Below, in pieces: positions 49,460 to 61,147 of a stretch of 64,000 bases of DNA. The DNA comes from Prostheceraeus crozeri. Its lineage: Eukaryota; Platyhelminthes; Polycladida; Euryleptidae. The translations under genes and the position numbers were made by a program. The DNA lies in assembly GCA_907163375.1 (NCBI GenBank), contig CAJQUW010005569.1, positions 186,001 to 250,000 on the forward strand, written 5' to 3'. The stretch's first letter is position 1. Every line of letters starts with the position of its first letter. The notes beneath the pieces were generated by a model that was not told the DNA's origin, did no database searches, and was given only the letters and a program-made list of their open reading frames with translations.

Positions 49460-50242
49460 AATAAAGAGATGATTTGTGATTATACACGATTTTTTTCTTC
49501 TGGCACAACCAGGATGGAAAATTAACTACAAAAGTTTCAAGATAAGATCTTTGATATAGCCTTCTTAAAAAATAATACACTGAAACCAGAAACAACCGTA
49601 TATAGTATTTGCGAAATGGAGAATAGTTAATAGCCTGCCGATGTCTGTATACATTGGAAATATTAAAACATCGTCAACAAGAATGTGTGTATGATTTTTA
49701 AAACGTAGTTTTCCCAAAAGTTGCTGCTGTTGTCATGGCGCCTCTCTGCCGAATTTTTCCGGCCGCGGCCCCCTGCACGCAATTACATCCCTGTACATAG
49801 AAAGAAGTTGAATTATTAATACAAAGATAGATGGCGGGTTTCATTCTACAACTATCCCATTAAACTTTTATGATTAGATAATTTATAATTCTGAATTTTC
49901 TGATGTACTGCACATGCTGATGGCAGACACAAATGCGAACTTTCTTAATTTTGGTCTGAAATGTGAAATCTTTGGGACATTTATTTACGTTTTTAGTATT
50001 ACTTCAGTATTATGAGATAGACGACAAGACGATGCATACAGCCATAGAGTTATCATTGAATGTTTCAACGTGTCAATCTCGGGATCCCGTATTGCAATCC
50101 CGGGATCCCGACTACCCATAAACCTGCCTTCATTCAATCCTCGTAACCATTTTTCATCAAACTTTTCTCAACAAATGTTTTCTATCATACCGACTTTTGT
50201 TGACTAAGCGATGCTGTTCCATGGCGAAGCAGCAAAAACTAG

Positions 50243-50283
<41 letters not shown>

Positions 50284-52370
50284 GGAGAGAGGGAGAGGGA
50301 GAGAGAGGTATGTACTGAAGATTATTGATTCACAGACATTGAATTTGATTTAATAACCGTGCCTCCGATTAAACAATGGGATTAATAATAGGGTTACTAA
50401 ACTGCTGTTGGGTGTGATGTGCAAATAAAAATTCGAAAAACTTGATTAATGACATAAAATAATCATTCTCAAATCAAAATGAAAACGATGTTTATATATT
50501 TTGATACATGCTTGTCTCCTCTCCTCTAGTTAATGATGTTATGACTCATTCATTCATTCGTTCATTGTCTCGTTCATAGCATAACTTTTTTGACTGTATA
50601 TATCTCGAGACTTTTTCAGACTTTCATCCTAATCACCAATTCACTCACGGCATACAACGGCGATCATGGTGCAAGTGTGTGTTTTTAGCTTTCATTTCAC
50701 CCATTCCATCCATTGTCATCTTTAATTTTTCTACCACTCACATTGACATTACTGTAATTATTTCATATGTACCTTGTTTGTTCCCACAAGATAGGCAATA
50801 AACTTTTTGAGATTTTGAGATTTTTTTTTTTGAGAGAGAGAGAGCAGGCAGAAGAGAGGAGGCGAGACGAGAGGAATACTTAATGTCTCCCTATCTTGTA
50901 TGCATGTAAGACGACGGAGGAAGGAATTTCCCAAGGAACGCCATTCGCAGTCGTGGCTCATCATCTGGACGGTGACTTCAGAAGATATTTGATAGAAGAG
51001 GCTGCAGCAGACAGTAAGTTAATTTATTTATCGTTGACTAAAGTGATTTATCTTACAAGTAAATGTTAAGTTAGATACGAAACTTTTTAATTTCTGCTTC
51101 CTTAAAAATCATCAAACAGTGCCAGCGATGAAACCGGGTTAATTACTTGTGACCCGTTGACCCGAAGTCTTCATTTTTCTAATGAGTCGTCATTTCAATA
51201 ACTGGCATGTTTGCTGAATGATGAAGGTTGACTACAATGCTATATTTAGTAGCATCATTGGCATAACAAAGTGCTTCAAGGTAGCTAAAAAACGACTAAC
51301 TAAGTTTAACTAATGACAACCATTTCTCATCTAAAATTTATTGTTTCATAGAATAGTGTAAGAAAATCTTTATTCACTAAAAGTGCTAATAAACGATTTC
51401 CTCTCTTCATGTGAAGTGAATTGACCAGTGAATCGTTCTACCAGAAATATGACTAAGGTCTTACTTACATCGAATTCTATTTAACAGTCTTCCCATTCAG
51501 ATCATAAGACTGCTGGTCTGTTTCCAATCGTAAGATCGAGCTTTCGAGCATGCTTGGCGTGGGACAATGCTTCCTCGTCCCATTCCTACAGAATTTTTAA
51601 AAATTTCCGATTATTTCCCAATAAGCCAAATAGGTCAGGGGACATTCTATCCCACTGCAGGTATATACCGTGTACATGCATGATAGGACTAGATCAAGTC
51701 TAAATATCTCCATGGAACTTACAACTTTTAGGTAGTATTGTGGGCTCTACAAATAGCAAGTCTACAATAGATGCACTGACCTTGCATTCGAATACCAAAG
51801 CTACCTTCCTTATTAGAAGTCATTATGCCCTTTTACGGGTACCTGTTCTCAACTAGTTAGGCTTAAAACCGTGTACTAAAATAGCTAAAAACACTGTAGA
51901 TGCATAAAGCCAGCCTTAGGCCTATATAAATATGATAGACCTACTACACATGCGTCCCTGCGTGAAATATTCCTACTAACCCATAATTGTCCCATAACCC
52001 ATAATATCCCGTAACTGAAATTGTTATTCCCATCGGCTCGGGATGATACATACTTAATTGGAAAACAGGTATCATAGAGTAGGTATATTAGGTAGAGTGG
52101 TAACTCCGCATTTATTAAATCCCCAATGTATGCACTTTCGATTTTATCAAATGAACTCAAAGGAGATACAGTCGGAATTGTTTCCAAATGTGAGATATGC
52201 GCATTTATGCAGTTTTGAAGAAATTGCAACGGAATTGACTGACCATGATAGCATAATGCTGAAGAAAATGATATTATTTTACACATCGTCCGTGTCATGA
52301 CAACCTTGGAGAAGTACTGTTTGTTCAATTAGCAGGTCATTGAGTTTTTTTCAGTTTTTTTTCGTCAGGT
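49460..52370. other. Non-coding DNA with microsatellites
   Basis: No gene supported. The stretch contains a GA repeat at 50,250-50,308, a shorter one near 50,833 and a GGGATCCCG pair at 50,078-50,109 like that at 5,390. Confidence 0.45.
50250..50308 (+). repeat. (GA)n microsatellite
   Basis: About 60 bp of GA dinucleotides with GGGAGA interruptions. Confidence 0.95.
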
Positions 52371-52377
52371 CATCAGG

Positions 52378-52466
52378 GTTTTTTCCGCCAATCCTTCCAT
52401 TTTGGCGGAATTTTTTTCAGTTTGGCGGAAATTAATTTCACGATTTCCGCCAATTGGCGGAAATGA
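52378..52466. repeat. TTTCCGCCAA palindromic repeat cluster
   Basis: TTTCCGCC or its complement GGCGGAAA occurs seven times in 90 bp in both orientations, ending TTTCCGCCAATTGGCGGAAA, a perfect 20-bp palindrome. It can form several hairpins and may be the end of a dispersed repeat. Confidence 0.8.
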
Positions 52467-52925
52467 TTTTTTCTTTCTCATGGTGGCTTGTTATAAGCTA
52501 ATTGTCTGTTTTGTTGATCTGCAGAGGTCCGATGCACGCTGTTAGGGAAGCCTGTCTGACGTACTCTTTCCCATTCGCACCAAACATTTTCATGAAACAA
52601 TTAGCCTTTAATCCACAGACCTAGTAACGGTGAATGATGAATCCACAGTAACGGTGAATGAATGCAGTCTTCCCTAATCCTAGGTCTGTGCTTTAATCGT
52701 TGAATCTGGAAAACTAGGAAAAGCAAGCGTGGTTGGTTAGAATTTGGGCCTACATATATCAACCTTATCCATTTCTAGCCACATTGTAGGCCTATTTCAT
52801 TTGGCATTATGGTTAGGTGCCAGACAGACTTAACCGTCATTATAACTCGTCGCCATTATCGCACAAGTTGAGCTGGCACTGACGCTCGATGGAAGGGCTA
52901 GCAGTTTTTATGGCGAAGATTCCAA

Positions 52926-53470
52926 GTAATGGGCAAAAGACCGTTCCAGGACACCATAAAATTCAAAAAATAGTATCTTTAAAAACGACATAAATTCATG
53001 AATTTTGACCCTTTTTCAGGTTTTTAAGACCTAAATTCATGAATTTAGTCGTTTTTAAAGATACCGATTTTTCAAAAAATGGTACTTTTTAAATGGTCTA
53101 AATTCATGAATTTTAACCCTCTTTCAGGTTTTTAAGACCTAAATTCATAAATTTAGGCGTTTTTAAAAATACCCAATTTTTCAAATTTTTCAAAATCTCA
53201 AATTTGTGATTATGACATTTTCTCCCAAAATCATGACCGTTCCAGGACACCGAAAAAATCATAAAAGTTAAGAATCTCAAAATTTGAGAATTACAATTTT
53301 CTCGCTTAAATCATGACCGTTCCAGGACACCGAAAAAATCAGAAAAGTTAAGAATCTCAAATTTGTGATTATGACATTTTACTTTGAAAATCATGACCGT
53401 TCCAGGACACCGAAAATCATAAAAGTTGAGAATTTGAAATTCATGAATTTTATCCATCTTTCAGGTTTTT
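52926..53470 (+). repeat. Left terminal repeat region of element 2
   Basis: GACCGTTCCAGGACACC occurs at 52,929, 53,235, 53,314 and 53,395; the last three are in units of about 80 bp. Between them TAAATTCATGAATTT palindromes and TTTCAGGTTTTTAAGACC repeat twice. It begins AGACCGTTCC and abuts the AT-rich coding block, so I take it as the terminal repeat. The opposite end is beyond the window. Confidence 0.6.
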
Positions 53471-53506
53471 AAAATATATCATGTGACTAATAATATTTCT
53501 TTAAAA

Positions 53507-54667
53507 ATGGAAGAAACAAAAGTGGATGAAACAAAAGTGGAAGAAGCCGCAAGAATATATCCTTCGTTATCACAGTTAAAAATAAGTGAATTGAACAAAG
53601 AAAAACACAAAGATAGAGTACGCTATATGAAAGATAAGGAATCTCAATTATTATTAAGATTAGAGCATTATAAAAAATTAAGAAAGAGATGGACCAAAGT
53701 TAAGAATGTAACACAAGGAATTGGCATACTCTTAACAATAAGTTTAGGTGCTTTAACAATTGTTATATCTTCAGGTGTTTTAGTAATTCCAGTAGTTGCT
53801 ACAGCTTTAACAGGTACGGGTGTTTTTGCAACTTCACTTGTTACAATCTTCACAAGAGCTGATAATCTAAAAAGAATTAGACAATTAGACGATTTAATAA
53901 AACAAAGAAATATTATGAAAGAAAATCATCTTCAACATAGAATGATAAAAGCTGGTATTCAATCTGATATGTTTGAAAAAATGCAGCAAACCGAGGAAGT
54001 AAAAACTGATTTTGAGAAAACTATGAAACCATTTAAAACTCTTGAAAAAGAACTTACAAATAATGATAAACAAATTGATATAACAGATCCAGAGCACAAA
54101 ACTATATTAGATGACTATGGATTACTAGAATCAAACATTAATAAGAAATTACCAAAATCTATGCAATTTGAACATTCTATTTCATTTATAGATGGAAAAA
54201 CAATACCTAGATTTTATCTAGGACAAAAAGAAATATTTCCACAACCTTTTCGAGGTTTAATTTTTTCACCAGATAAATATGCTTTTAATTTAGATAGAAA
54301 TTTTGTTGATCTTTTAAGAGGAGCAGATTTAAATAATTATGCTGTAGAAGATCTTATAAAATATAAAGCTATGTTAGATAGAGTTGGCGCAGTAAAATCT
54401 CTTAGACGTTATAAACAATTAGAAAATTTATTATCAACGGGAGTTAAAGTAGGAAAAGGTTTATCTGAAAAACAGAAAACAGAAAAAACTGTATTCTTAC
54501 CAGATGATCCACAAGAATTACTAAATAGATTAAATATTTTAATATCGGCAATAAAAGAAGGACATAATTCTAGTTTCAATGAAATTCATGCTATATTGAA
54601 AAGACTGTTAGAAAAGAAGATTCTAAATGAAGAGGATTATAAAAGTATAACGAACCGATGGTTCTAG
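53507..54667 (+). CDS. Putative membrane protein of element 2
   Basis: From the ATG at 53,507 (MEETKVDETKVEEAARIYPS) 386 residues. A basic stretch (HYKKLRKRWTKVKNV) precedes two hydrophobic segments: IGILLTISLGALTIVISSGV and VIPVVATALTGTGVFATSLV. Then comes a long charged helical part and a C-terminal domain (FSPDKYAFNLDRNFVDLLRG, YKAMLDRVGAVKSLRRYKQL). A similar layout (basic helix, glycine-rich hydrophobic hairpin) occurs in uncharacterised proteins of invertebrate virus-like elements, as I recall. Function unknown. The stop overlaps a GC-rich double hairpin. Confidence 0.5.
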   Translation: MEETKVDETKVEEAARIYPSLSQLKISELNKEKHKDRVRYMKDKESQLLLRLEHYKKLRKRWTKVKNVTQGIGILLTISLGALTIVISSGVLVIPVVATALTGTGVFATSLVTIFTRADNLKRIRQLDDLIKQRNIMKENHLQHRMIKAGIQSDMFEKMQQTEEVKTDFEKTMKPFKTLEKELTNNDKQIDITDPEHKTILDDYGLLESNINKKLPKSMQFEHSISFIDGKTIPRFYLGQKEIFPQPFRGLIFSPDKYAFNLDRNFVDLLRGADLNNYAVEDLIKYKAMLDRVGAVKSLRRYKQLENLLSTGVKVGKGLSEKQKTEKTVFLPDDPQELLNRLNILISAIKEGHNSSFNEIHAILKRLLEKKILNEEDYKSITNRWF

Positions 54668-54678
54668 GGCTTCGTCCG
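54651..54678 (+). repeat. GC-rich double mini-hairpin, copy a
   Basis: CGAACCGATGGTTC then TAGGGCTTCGTCC: two short stems with three-base loops joined by TA. The same unit occurs inverted at 59,106-59,133. It overlaps the stop codon of the preceding gene. Confidence 0.7.
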
Positions 54679-54746
54679 TAGCTGAAATATGTTGTTGTTT
54701 TTAATTTTTTTATAAAAAGATATTTTTTCAAAATTTTAACTAAAAA

Positions 54747-55550
54747 ATGTCTTCGAGAGAATTATCATCAGCAGATTTAGACAAAATTAATAATCATTTA
54801 GAAAATTTGACAGAGATTTTGGGTTCATCAAAATTTAGTACGACGTTAAAAATTATAAAAACTACTTCATCACACACTTGTAATTTAGAACCCATTCTAC
54901 ATTTAGAACAAAATAAAAATTATCAAATTGCATTGACTAGTTTCTCCACATTTAACACTATTCAAAATGTTATAAAAGATGTGAATGATCAATTTAGATA
55001 TTCTACTGATAAAGGCAAAACGTGGAAAGTACTAACTTTTCTTCCTGGTTCTTACGAAGTTGAATCAATATCAAATGAAATTAAGAGACATTTAGGTATA
55101 CCATTTAAAGATAAGAAACAATTACATTTTGCAGTTGAACCGTCAGTTAATAAATTTTCTCTTACTTTAGACGAAAATCATCAAGTTGATTTTAATCATG
55201 ATAGATCATTGTCAAAGCTATTAGGATTTAATAAACAAACCTATAGTCAAGGTTATCATTTAGGTGAGAAGATTCCAAAAATAACTGAAATAAATTCAAT
55301 TGTTGTACATTGTGACATTATTGAAGGAGGATATATAAATGGTAAATTGTCAAATTTAATATTCAGTTTTCCAGCTTTTACTGTACCCATTGGTTATAGA
55401 TTAAATGTAATTCCACAAACATTAATATATTTCCCTATTACAAGAAAAACTATTAACAACATTAACATGAGAATCACTGATGAGAGAGGACAAGAAATAA
55501 ATTTTGGAGGTGAAGAGATTATGATAGATCTTTTGATTCGAGAGGTATAA
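54747..55550 (+). CDS. Penton/minor capsid-type protein of element 2
   Basis: 267 residues. NKNYQIALTSFSTFNTIQNV corresponds to the WEVG motif region of the proteins at 16,551 and 17,988. LPGSYEVESISNEIKRHLG, then VNKFSLTLDENHQVDFNHDR and SLSKLLGFNKQTYS form one copy of the helix-strand-LGF module that is tripled there. The end, IPQTLIYFPITRKTINNINM, RITDERGQEINFGGEEIMID, is the typical C-terminal beta module. It is therefore a one-module relative and supports the view that the family is a jelly-roll or vertex component. The frame looks whole. Confidence 0.65.
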   Translation: MSSRELSSADLDKINNHLENLTEILGSSKFSTTLKIIKTTSSHTCNLEPILHLEQNKNYQIALTSFSTFNTIQNVIKDVNDQFRYSTDKGKTWKVLTFLPGSYEVESISNEIKRHLGIPFKDKKQLHFAVEPSVNKFSLTLDENHQVDFNHDRSLSKLLGFNKQTYSQGYHLGEKIPKITEINSIVVHCDIIEGGYINGKLSNLIFSFPAFTVPIGYRLNVIPQTLIYFPITRKTINNINMRITDERGQEINFGGEEIMIDLLIREV

Positions 55551-55607
55551 ACTCCCGTTCGGGAGGTATAAACTCCCGTTCGAGAGGTATAAACTCCCAT
55601 GCGAAGC
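55538..55607 (+). repeat. Three 22-24-bp tandem repeats ending in GCGAAGC
   Basis: GAGGTATAAACTCCCGTTCG is repeated twice, with a partial third copy, then ATGCGAAGCTAGAG. CTCCC and GGGAG pair into hairpins. GCGAAGC is the sequence of an exceptionally stable DNA mini-hairpin known from biophysical work. The tract overlaps the 3' end of the preceding gene. Confidence 0.75.
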
Positions 55608-55680
55608 TAGAGAAGTTTAATTTTCTTCTTCTTCTTTAAAAATAAAAATAAAATGAAAATAAAATTTTTTTTATTAAAAA

Positions 55681-56443
55681 ATGAGTGAAGTGCCATTAAA
55701 TAAAAAAAAACTTAGATTTAATCATCATCCAAATTTATCTAATAAAGTTTTGTCAGTTATTTGCGGAAGATCAGGTTGTGGAAAACGTATCTATTGTTTA
55801 AAATTTTAACGACTCCAAATTTTTTGGATTATAACAATCTTATAATTTATACAACAACAGCAGAACAACCCGTCTATCAATTTTTAAAATATGGATTTGA
55901 AAATAATCTTAAATAAACAGCAATTGCTTCATTATTCAAAGAATATGAAAAATCTGAAGATGAAGAAGAAATAAGTTCGTGGTGTGAAGAAGCAGCAAAA
56001 AAAATCAGTTAGTTGAATCCAATAAAAGTAAGCATATAAAGATACAATTAATAGATGATAGTGGTAATATGCAAGATCCTAGTAAACTAGATAAAACAAT
56101 GAAACATTGTGTAATTTTTGATGATTGTGTTAATGATAGAAATCAGTCAGTTCAGAGAAATTATTTCACAAGAGGTAGACATAACAACTGTAGTGTATTT
56201 TATTTAACACAAAGTATGTATTCATTAGACGGAAGTGTTATTAGAAAGAATGCAAATATATTTATACTATTTGAAATAAATGCAAGAAAGTTAAGTGATT
56301 TGTTAAGAGATTTATGTGTAAGAAATAAAGATGAATTTAAACAATCGTGTAACAATGCTTGGTCAAAAGATTATGGATTTATCACAATTAATATTGATAA
56401 AAAAATTCATGATAGAGTTATAGAAGATTTGTTTACTGAGTAA
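55681..56443 (+). pseudogene. Packaging ATPase locus of element 2, broken
   Basis: The start shows NKVLSVICGRSGCGK (Walker A type). The later frame shows MKHCVIFDDCVNDRNQS (Walker B), NYFTRGRHNNCSVFYLTQS and IFILFEINARKLSDLLRDL, as in FtsK/HerA-type packaging ATPases of virus-like elements. It follows the surface protein on the same strand. The locus is broken (about two breaks). Confidence 0.75.
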
Positions 56444-56550
56444 TAAAAAATTTTTATACTGAGTAATAAATAATAAAATTTTTATTCTAGACTGATTTAA
56501 ATAATAAAAAATTTTTTTTCTAGTCTGATTTAAATAATAATAAATAAACT

Positions 56551-57480
56551 TTAAAAAGGTGAAGTAGTTATTCCATCAGGTAAAATTTTTCTTTTATCAT
56601 CAAATGGATCTAATGCTAATTTATGCTCTTCTTTTAAATACATTTTATGTTTCTTTGAATTAAGTCTATAATTACATGCTGTTTTTATTTCATTATTAAA
56701 CAATGCATTTTTATAATCTTGAAATGTTATTTGATTAGCCACTGATGCCTCTGAAATTCCTTTTAATGTTTTATGTGTTTTAATATTATTAGTTGTATCA
56801 TAACAGTAACATTTAGATTTGAGAAATATAGCTTCTGTTATGAAATCTTCATTTCCTAACTCATCTTTTACTTTACATAATTCTGAAGGATGAATAAAAT
56901 CTTTTATTTTATCTATTTCTTCATCAAGTGAAGAATTATACGGCACTGTTAATTCTAAGAAAACGGAATCCGTATCTGTAAAGTGTAATTTATAGTTTTT
57001 GCCATAAGCAGGTGCTAAATAATCATATATAAATTTATACATAAATAGTATAGCTAATTCTAATATAGTGAATCCAATAAAATTAAACCTATCATGTTTT
57101 ACGCTAATTCGACGTAAATGTACAGCACATAGTTCATCACTGAATCTAGTAGTTCTTTTATATGTAGGTTTCCTTGTTAAATTTTGAAACCTATCTTTAT
57201 CATATAATATTTCAATATTTTGTCTATTACGCACATTTTCTAAAGTCGTACCATAAAATGCATTATTCATTAATTTGAAGAACACGTTTCCAAAATCATC
57301 TTTATTTCTTTTAGCTATTTTACCTTTCTCAATATTGAACTCTATATAATTTTTTAACCATTTAGATTTTTGATAAAATAGTTTTCGATGTATTTTGGTG
57401 AGAATCATTCCATGTTCTAAATACGAATCTAGCATTCTTCCTTCAACAACATACTTTCCTTTATTACTTTGTGTTAACAT
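56551..57480 (-). pseudogene. PolB locus of element 2: polymerase part
   Basis: HGMILTKIHRKLFYQKSKWL, FFKLMNNAFYGTTLENVRNR (motif B) and YKLHFTDTDSVFLELTVPYN (motif C, DTDS) identify the palm and thumb of protein-primed PolB. The C-terminal part (FLKSKCYCYDTTNNIKTHKT) is the conserved end of this family. The locus as a whole is broken (about three breaks). It is more distant from element 1's polymerase than two copies of one family would be. Confidence 0.85.
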
Positions 57481-58719
57481 AAGTTTTTTTGTTGGTCTGT
57501 ATTTCTTAGGAATTATAGATTATTGATAATCTGAAAAGTCTTCTATATTGGGAATTTTGTTTTCGTGACAGAAAGGAAAATATTTTCTTTTATCTTTTAT
57601 TTCATCAGGGTGTACTAAATCAACTTCATATATATAACCATGATTAAAATTTCCATCATATGTTTTTTGATAATCTAGAATATTACACCATTCCATCTCA
57701 CCTGTTGGTAATTCTTGTATCATGCAAGAAGAATATAAGCTATTAAAATCATAATATAACAAATAGTTTTCTCTCATGATTTCATCAACTGCTGCTTGAC
57801 TATCTTCATTTGATATAAGTCCTTCTATATTTTGATTAAACAATTTTATGAACTGATCACTTTCTTCTGGAGATAAAGGTTTCATTATTCCATAATCATC
57901 AGGATTTACTTTTTTATTGTAACACTGTACATAACGATTACCTAAAACTGATGAAACTCCACCTCTAATTCCAGATTCAAAAAATAATAATTTATCATAT
58001 GTATTTTCTTTATAATGTTTAAGTTTAACACCAGTATGTTTTAATCCTGCTAACCATGTTAAACCTGGTGTAGAATGACAATAACATGGATCTATTCCGT
58101 AATATTCTAAACACATATCACGAAAGTTTTCGAAAAGATCAGCTAGTATTAATACATCTATCTGAAGATATTTCATTGTATAATCATACATTGTTTTACA
58201 ATTTAACTCTCTCCAATTCTTTTCAGCTTCTGCATAATCTTCTTCAGATAATTGTGATTGTTTTAATATTGATTTAAATTTATTTATTGGAGGAAGTTGT
58301 TTTTCTTCCATAATTTTATTCACAGAATTAAAATCTCCAGTTATATATTCATACGGAAATATTCCTTTTAAAGGTTTTAAATTATATTTATTTAATATTT
58401 TACATTGTTCAGGTTTCAAAGTTTTTCCCATAACATCTAATGAATAAGGAGTAAAAAATCTAAATGTATCTAAAATTCTAATACAACCTAATTGCATTGA
58501 AAAATATTCTTCTTCTGTTTTACATAGTACATTTATTTGTTGTTGTTGTAATTTTTCAGATGAAAATAAATCTTTCATTACTAGATGGAAATCATATTTT
58601 GAACCATTGTAGAAATATAAAGGAACAAAGTTATATTTAAATTTATTAGCATTAAGATTACAAGAATTATGTGCTGCACCTCTATATAATCCATTTAGAT
58701 GATCATGATCTTTTACTTT

Positions 58720-58741
58720 GACGGCAGAGCCGTCGCTTCGC
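58720..58741 (-). repeat. GC-rich double mini-hairpin, copy b
   Basis: GACGGCAGAGCCGTC (stem with AGA loop) followed by GCTTCGC (GCGAAGC on the minus strand). It sits inside the polymerase frame and encodes RSDGSA just before the conserved KVKDHDH motif. Confidence 0.75.
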
Positions 58742-59105
58742 TTATCAATATATTTGCCATTTTTATAATTTTTTGTAAATTCTTTTCCACAGTAATAACA
58801 ATTTGTTTCATTAACAAAATTAATTTTTTCTTCATCCGTTAATGGAAGCATTGGTATATTTGTTTCAAGCAATTGTGAAAAATAAAAAATAACAAAAAAA
58901 TTGTCAAAATAATTTTGTAATTCTTCTACTTTCTTTGTAAACATTTCTGAACTATCTTCACCATAGTATTGAAAATATTCTGATTTAAATAATTCAGGAT
59001 AATTTGAATGAATGTACATTCCCCAACATAATGGTTTTTGTTCAAATAAATATTTTTCTTTACGTTGTTCAGCTGCACTTTTTTCATATTTACAATTATC
59101 AGAAT

Positions 59106-59133
59106 CGGGCGAAGCCCTAGAACCTTCGGTTCG
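59106..59133 (-). repeat. GC-rich double mini-hairpin, copy c
   Basis: GGGCGAAGCCC, then TA, then GAACCTTCGGTTC: two perfect stems with triloops. It is the inverted copy of the unit at 54,651. It lies inside the polymerase frame. Confidence 0.8.
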
Positions 59134-59198
59134 ATTTTGTGTCATGTTAACATTATATGATTCGAAATCACAATAAATAGTAAAGGGTACTTTATTTT

Positions 59199-59387
59199 TC
59201 AAATAATGTCTATTATATATTCTAAATAATCATCTTTAGGAAAAGTATTTTCAACTGCTTCATTTTGTTGGCAATTCTCCAAATGTCTATTCAGTTCTTC
59301 TTTAGTTCTAAAGCTCGTCATACAGTGGAGACAGGGAAAATTAGCATTATCTGAAGTTTTTGTAAATATAGAAACATCTTTACACAA
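59199..59387 (-). pseudogene. C2H2 zinc-finger part of the PolB locus
   Basis: FPCLHCMTSFRTKEELNRHL ending ENCQQ is a C-x2-C-x12-H-x3-C finger of the kind found before the exonuclease domain in these polymerases (compare element 1 at about 22,300). Confidence 0.6.
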
Positions 59388-60081
59388 TATAAAATGACCC
59401 TGATAATATAATATATTCGCTTGTGCTGATTGTTTTGTTTGTTTTAATTTTTCAAATTTATCTTGATATATTTCATGTGTTAAATCAATTTGTCTTTGTA
59501 AATCTTTTTCAGACTGTTGATAATTTTGATTTAATATTTGTAGCTGTTGTTCATATTCTTTATTATATTGTTCTTTATATTGCTGTTGACGTTTTTTTAG
59601 ACATTCATTTAATTCTTTATTGTCTTCATTATTTAATTCTTTATTGTCCTTATTTAATTCTTGAATCGTTTCTATCTTATTTTGATATTTATGGTGATAT
59701 TCTTGTACTAATATTTTTGTTTGTTGTTGATAATCTGTTTTACATTTTCGTAAAATTTCATGTAAATTTGTATGTTTTGTTGATATTCTAAAGATAAAGA
59801 TGAATAATCGGAATCATAATCATAATTATAATTACGTTCTTTATAATTATTATGATTAATCATTATTGGTGATAATGTTTTAACAATTTCAAATTTTTCA
59901 GTACATTTTATATTTCCTTGGTAAAAAATATTATGATGCATGTAATTTCCTCTTTTATTGTATACTATTTCTGATTGACATAAATTTTTATTATTCAAAT
60001 AAAATTTTTTTGATTCTGAGTAAAGTGGAGTAATTTTACCAATAGAAACATAATTCACATTTAATTCAAAAACATTTACTT

Positions 60082-60567
60082 CTAATAATTTTTATTCCTT
60101 TTATGAAACTTTATTGACCTATTATAATCATATGGAAATTCATGTAAGCCATCAGAGAGATCAAATTCATTTATGTATTCTTCTTTATTGTAATGACTTA
60201 GGAGTTCTTTATGATATTCTGCAGGATGTAAATGTGCTATAATACTCCACAGAAAACAATAATCATCTTCATTTTTTATGTTGATTATTTGTGGTGAACT
60301 GAAAGGTAAAGGAACATAACTACCACCAGTATTATTTTTATATTTATCAATTACTATTTTCTTAGATAGTATTTTAACAAATCTCCAACCAGATTCACGT
60401 AACTGGGCTTCAATTATACAATTTTCTAACTTATTTATCATCGATTCAAATATGGGTTGTATATCATTTACATTATGAATTTCTTGTGAATTTGTAAAAT
60501 GTCCTTGTATTATTTCTTCAGGAATTCCATCAGGTCCATTTTTTGTATAAAGTACTTCTACATTCAT
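60082..60567 (-). pseudogene. PolB locus of element 2: N-terminal domain
   Basis: IESMINKLEN-type helix then RESGWRFVKILSKKIVIDKY, TGGSYVPLPFSSPQIINIKN and DDYCFLWSIIAHLHPAEYHK. The order GxW, DxxxI, GSYxPLP and CFLWS is the conserved N terminus of protein-primed polymerases in adintovirus-like elements. It is part of the broken polymerase locus. Confidence 0.75.
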
Positions 60568-60816
60568 ATAACATTTGAAAGATTTCTTAAATATACTATA
60601 AAAGTTGGTTAGAATATCAGAAAAAGTTTTATCAGTTTCATTATGTTCAACCGATTCATTAAATAAATATTTTATATCTGTTACGGCTTCATCATATTCA
60701 TCTATTTCGTTAAATTCATCAGTATCGCTAAATAAATATCTTCCATCTGGTACATGTTCATCTTCACTATTAAAAACTTTTTTATATTCCGAATGTGATT
60801 AATCATCAAACATTTT

Positions 60817-61053
60817 TTAAACTTTTATATCAGTAGGCAATGTTTCTAGATAGTTTTTATAACTATTTAATTTTAATATATTTCCTTCATCAACTCGATC
60901 TACATTTTGTAAATGCAATTTCCTATTTAAATGAGATTGATAACTTCTTTTTGTTTGCAACTTTTTTTTACATAAGTTACAATAAAACTTGGTATTTTCC
61001 ATTTTTTTGTTTTTTAAAGAAAAAATTTGTGTTTTAATTTTAGATATAAACAT
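60817..61053 (-). CDS. Small C2H2 (U1-like) zinc-finger protein
   Basis: The likely start is MENTKFYCNLCKKKLQTKRS, giving a C-x2-C-x12-H-x4-H finger (YQSHLNRKLH) and a short helical tail. A single finger of this type may bind nucleic acid or act as the N-terminal piece of a replication protein. It lies between the polymerase locus and the next minus-strand gene. Confidence 0.45.
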   Translation of the reverse strand: MFISKIKTQIFSLKNKKMENTKFYCNLCKKKLQTKRSYQSHLNRKLHLQNVDRVDEGNILKLNSYKNYLETLPTDIKV

Positions 61054-61147
61054 TCTAATATCAAGGTCTTGAGAGTTATTTTATATTATTATATTATTCA
61101 CGTTCCTAAGTTATTTTATTTTCTTCATCACATTAAGTTTTATCATA

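Larger units (their letters stand above)
57520..59202 (-). pseudogene. PolB locus of element 2: exonuclease and N-terminal palm part
   Basis: PFTIYCDFESYNV (exonuclease I), NETNCYYCGKEFTKNYKNGK with KVKDHDHLNGLYRGAAHNSC (zinc cluster), YFYNGSKYDFHLVMKDLFS (exonuclease II), MKYLQIDVLILADLFENFRD (exonuclease III) and YLLYYDFNSLYSSCMIQELP (motif A) are visible. Two GC-rich hairpin units lie inside this frame (58,720-58,741 and 59,106-59,133) and add short peptides (RSDGSA and RTEGSRASP). Confidence 0.85.

Noticed and set aside
49460-52370. Search for tRNA, rRNA or host exons
   Set aside because: No cloverleaf, no conserved rRNA string and no exon series with splice sites could be supported by eye.
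53231-53470. Possible CRISPR-like array (80-bp units)
   Set aside because: Repeat and spacer are not distinct, the units are tandem duplicates and the setting is animal DNA; this is a terminal repeat.
59423-59791. Hydrophobic plus-strand frame of 122 residues
   Set aside because: Low-complexity antisense of a glutamine- and lysine-rich coiled-coil stretch; no start context.
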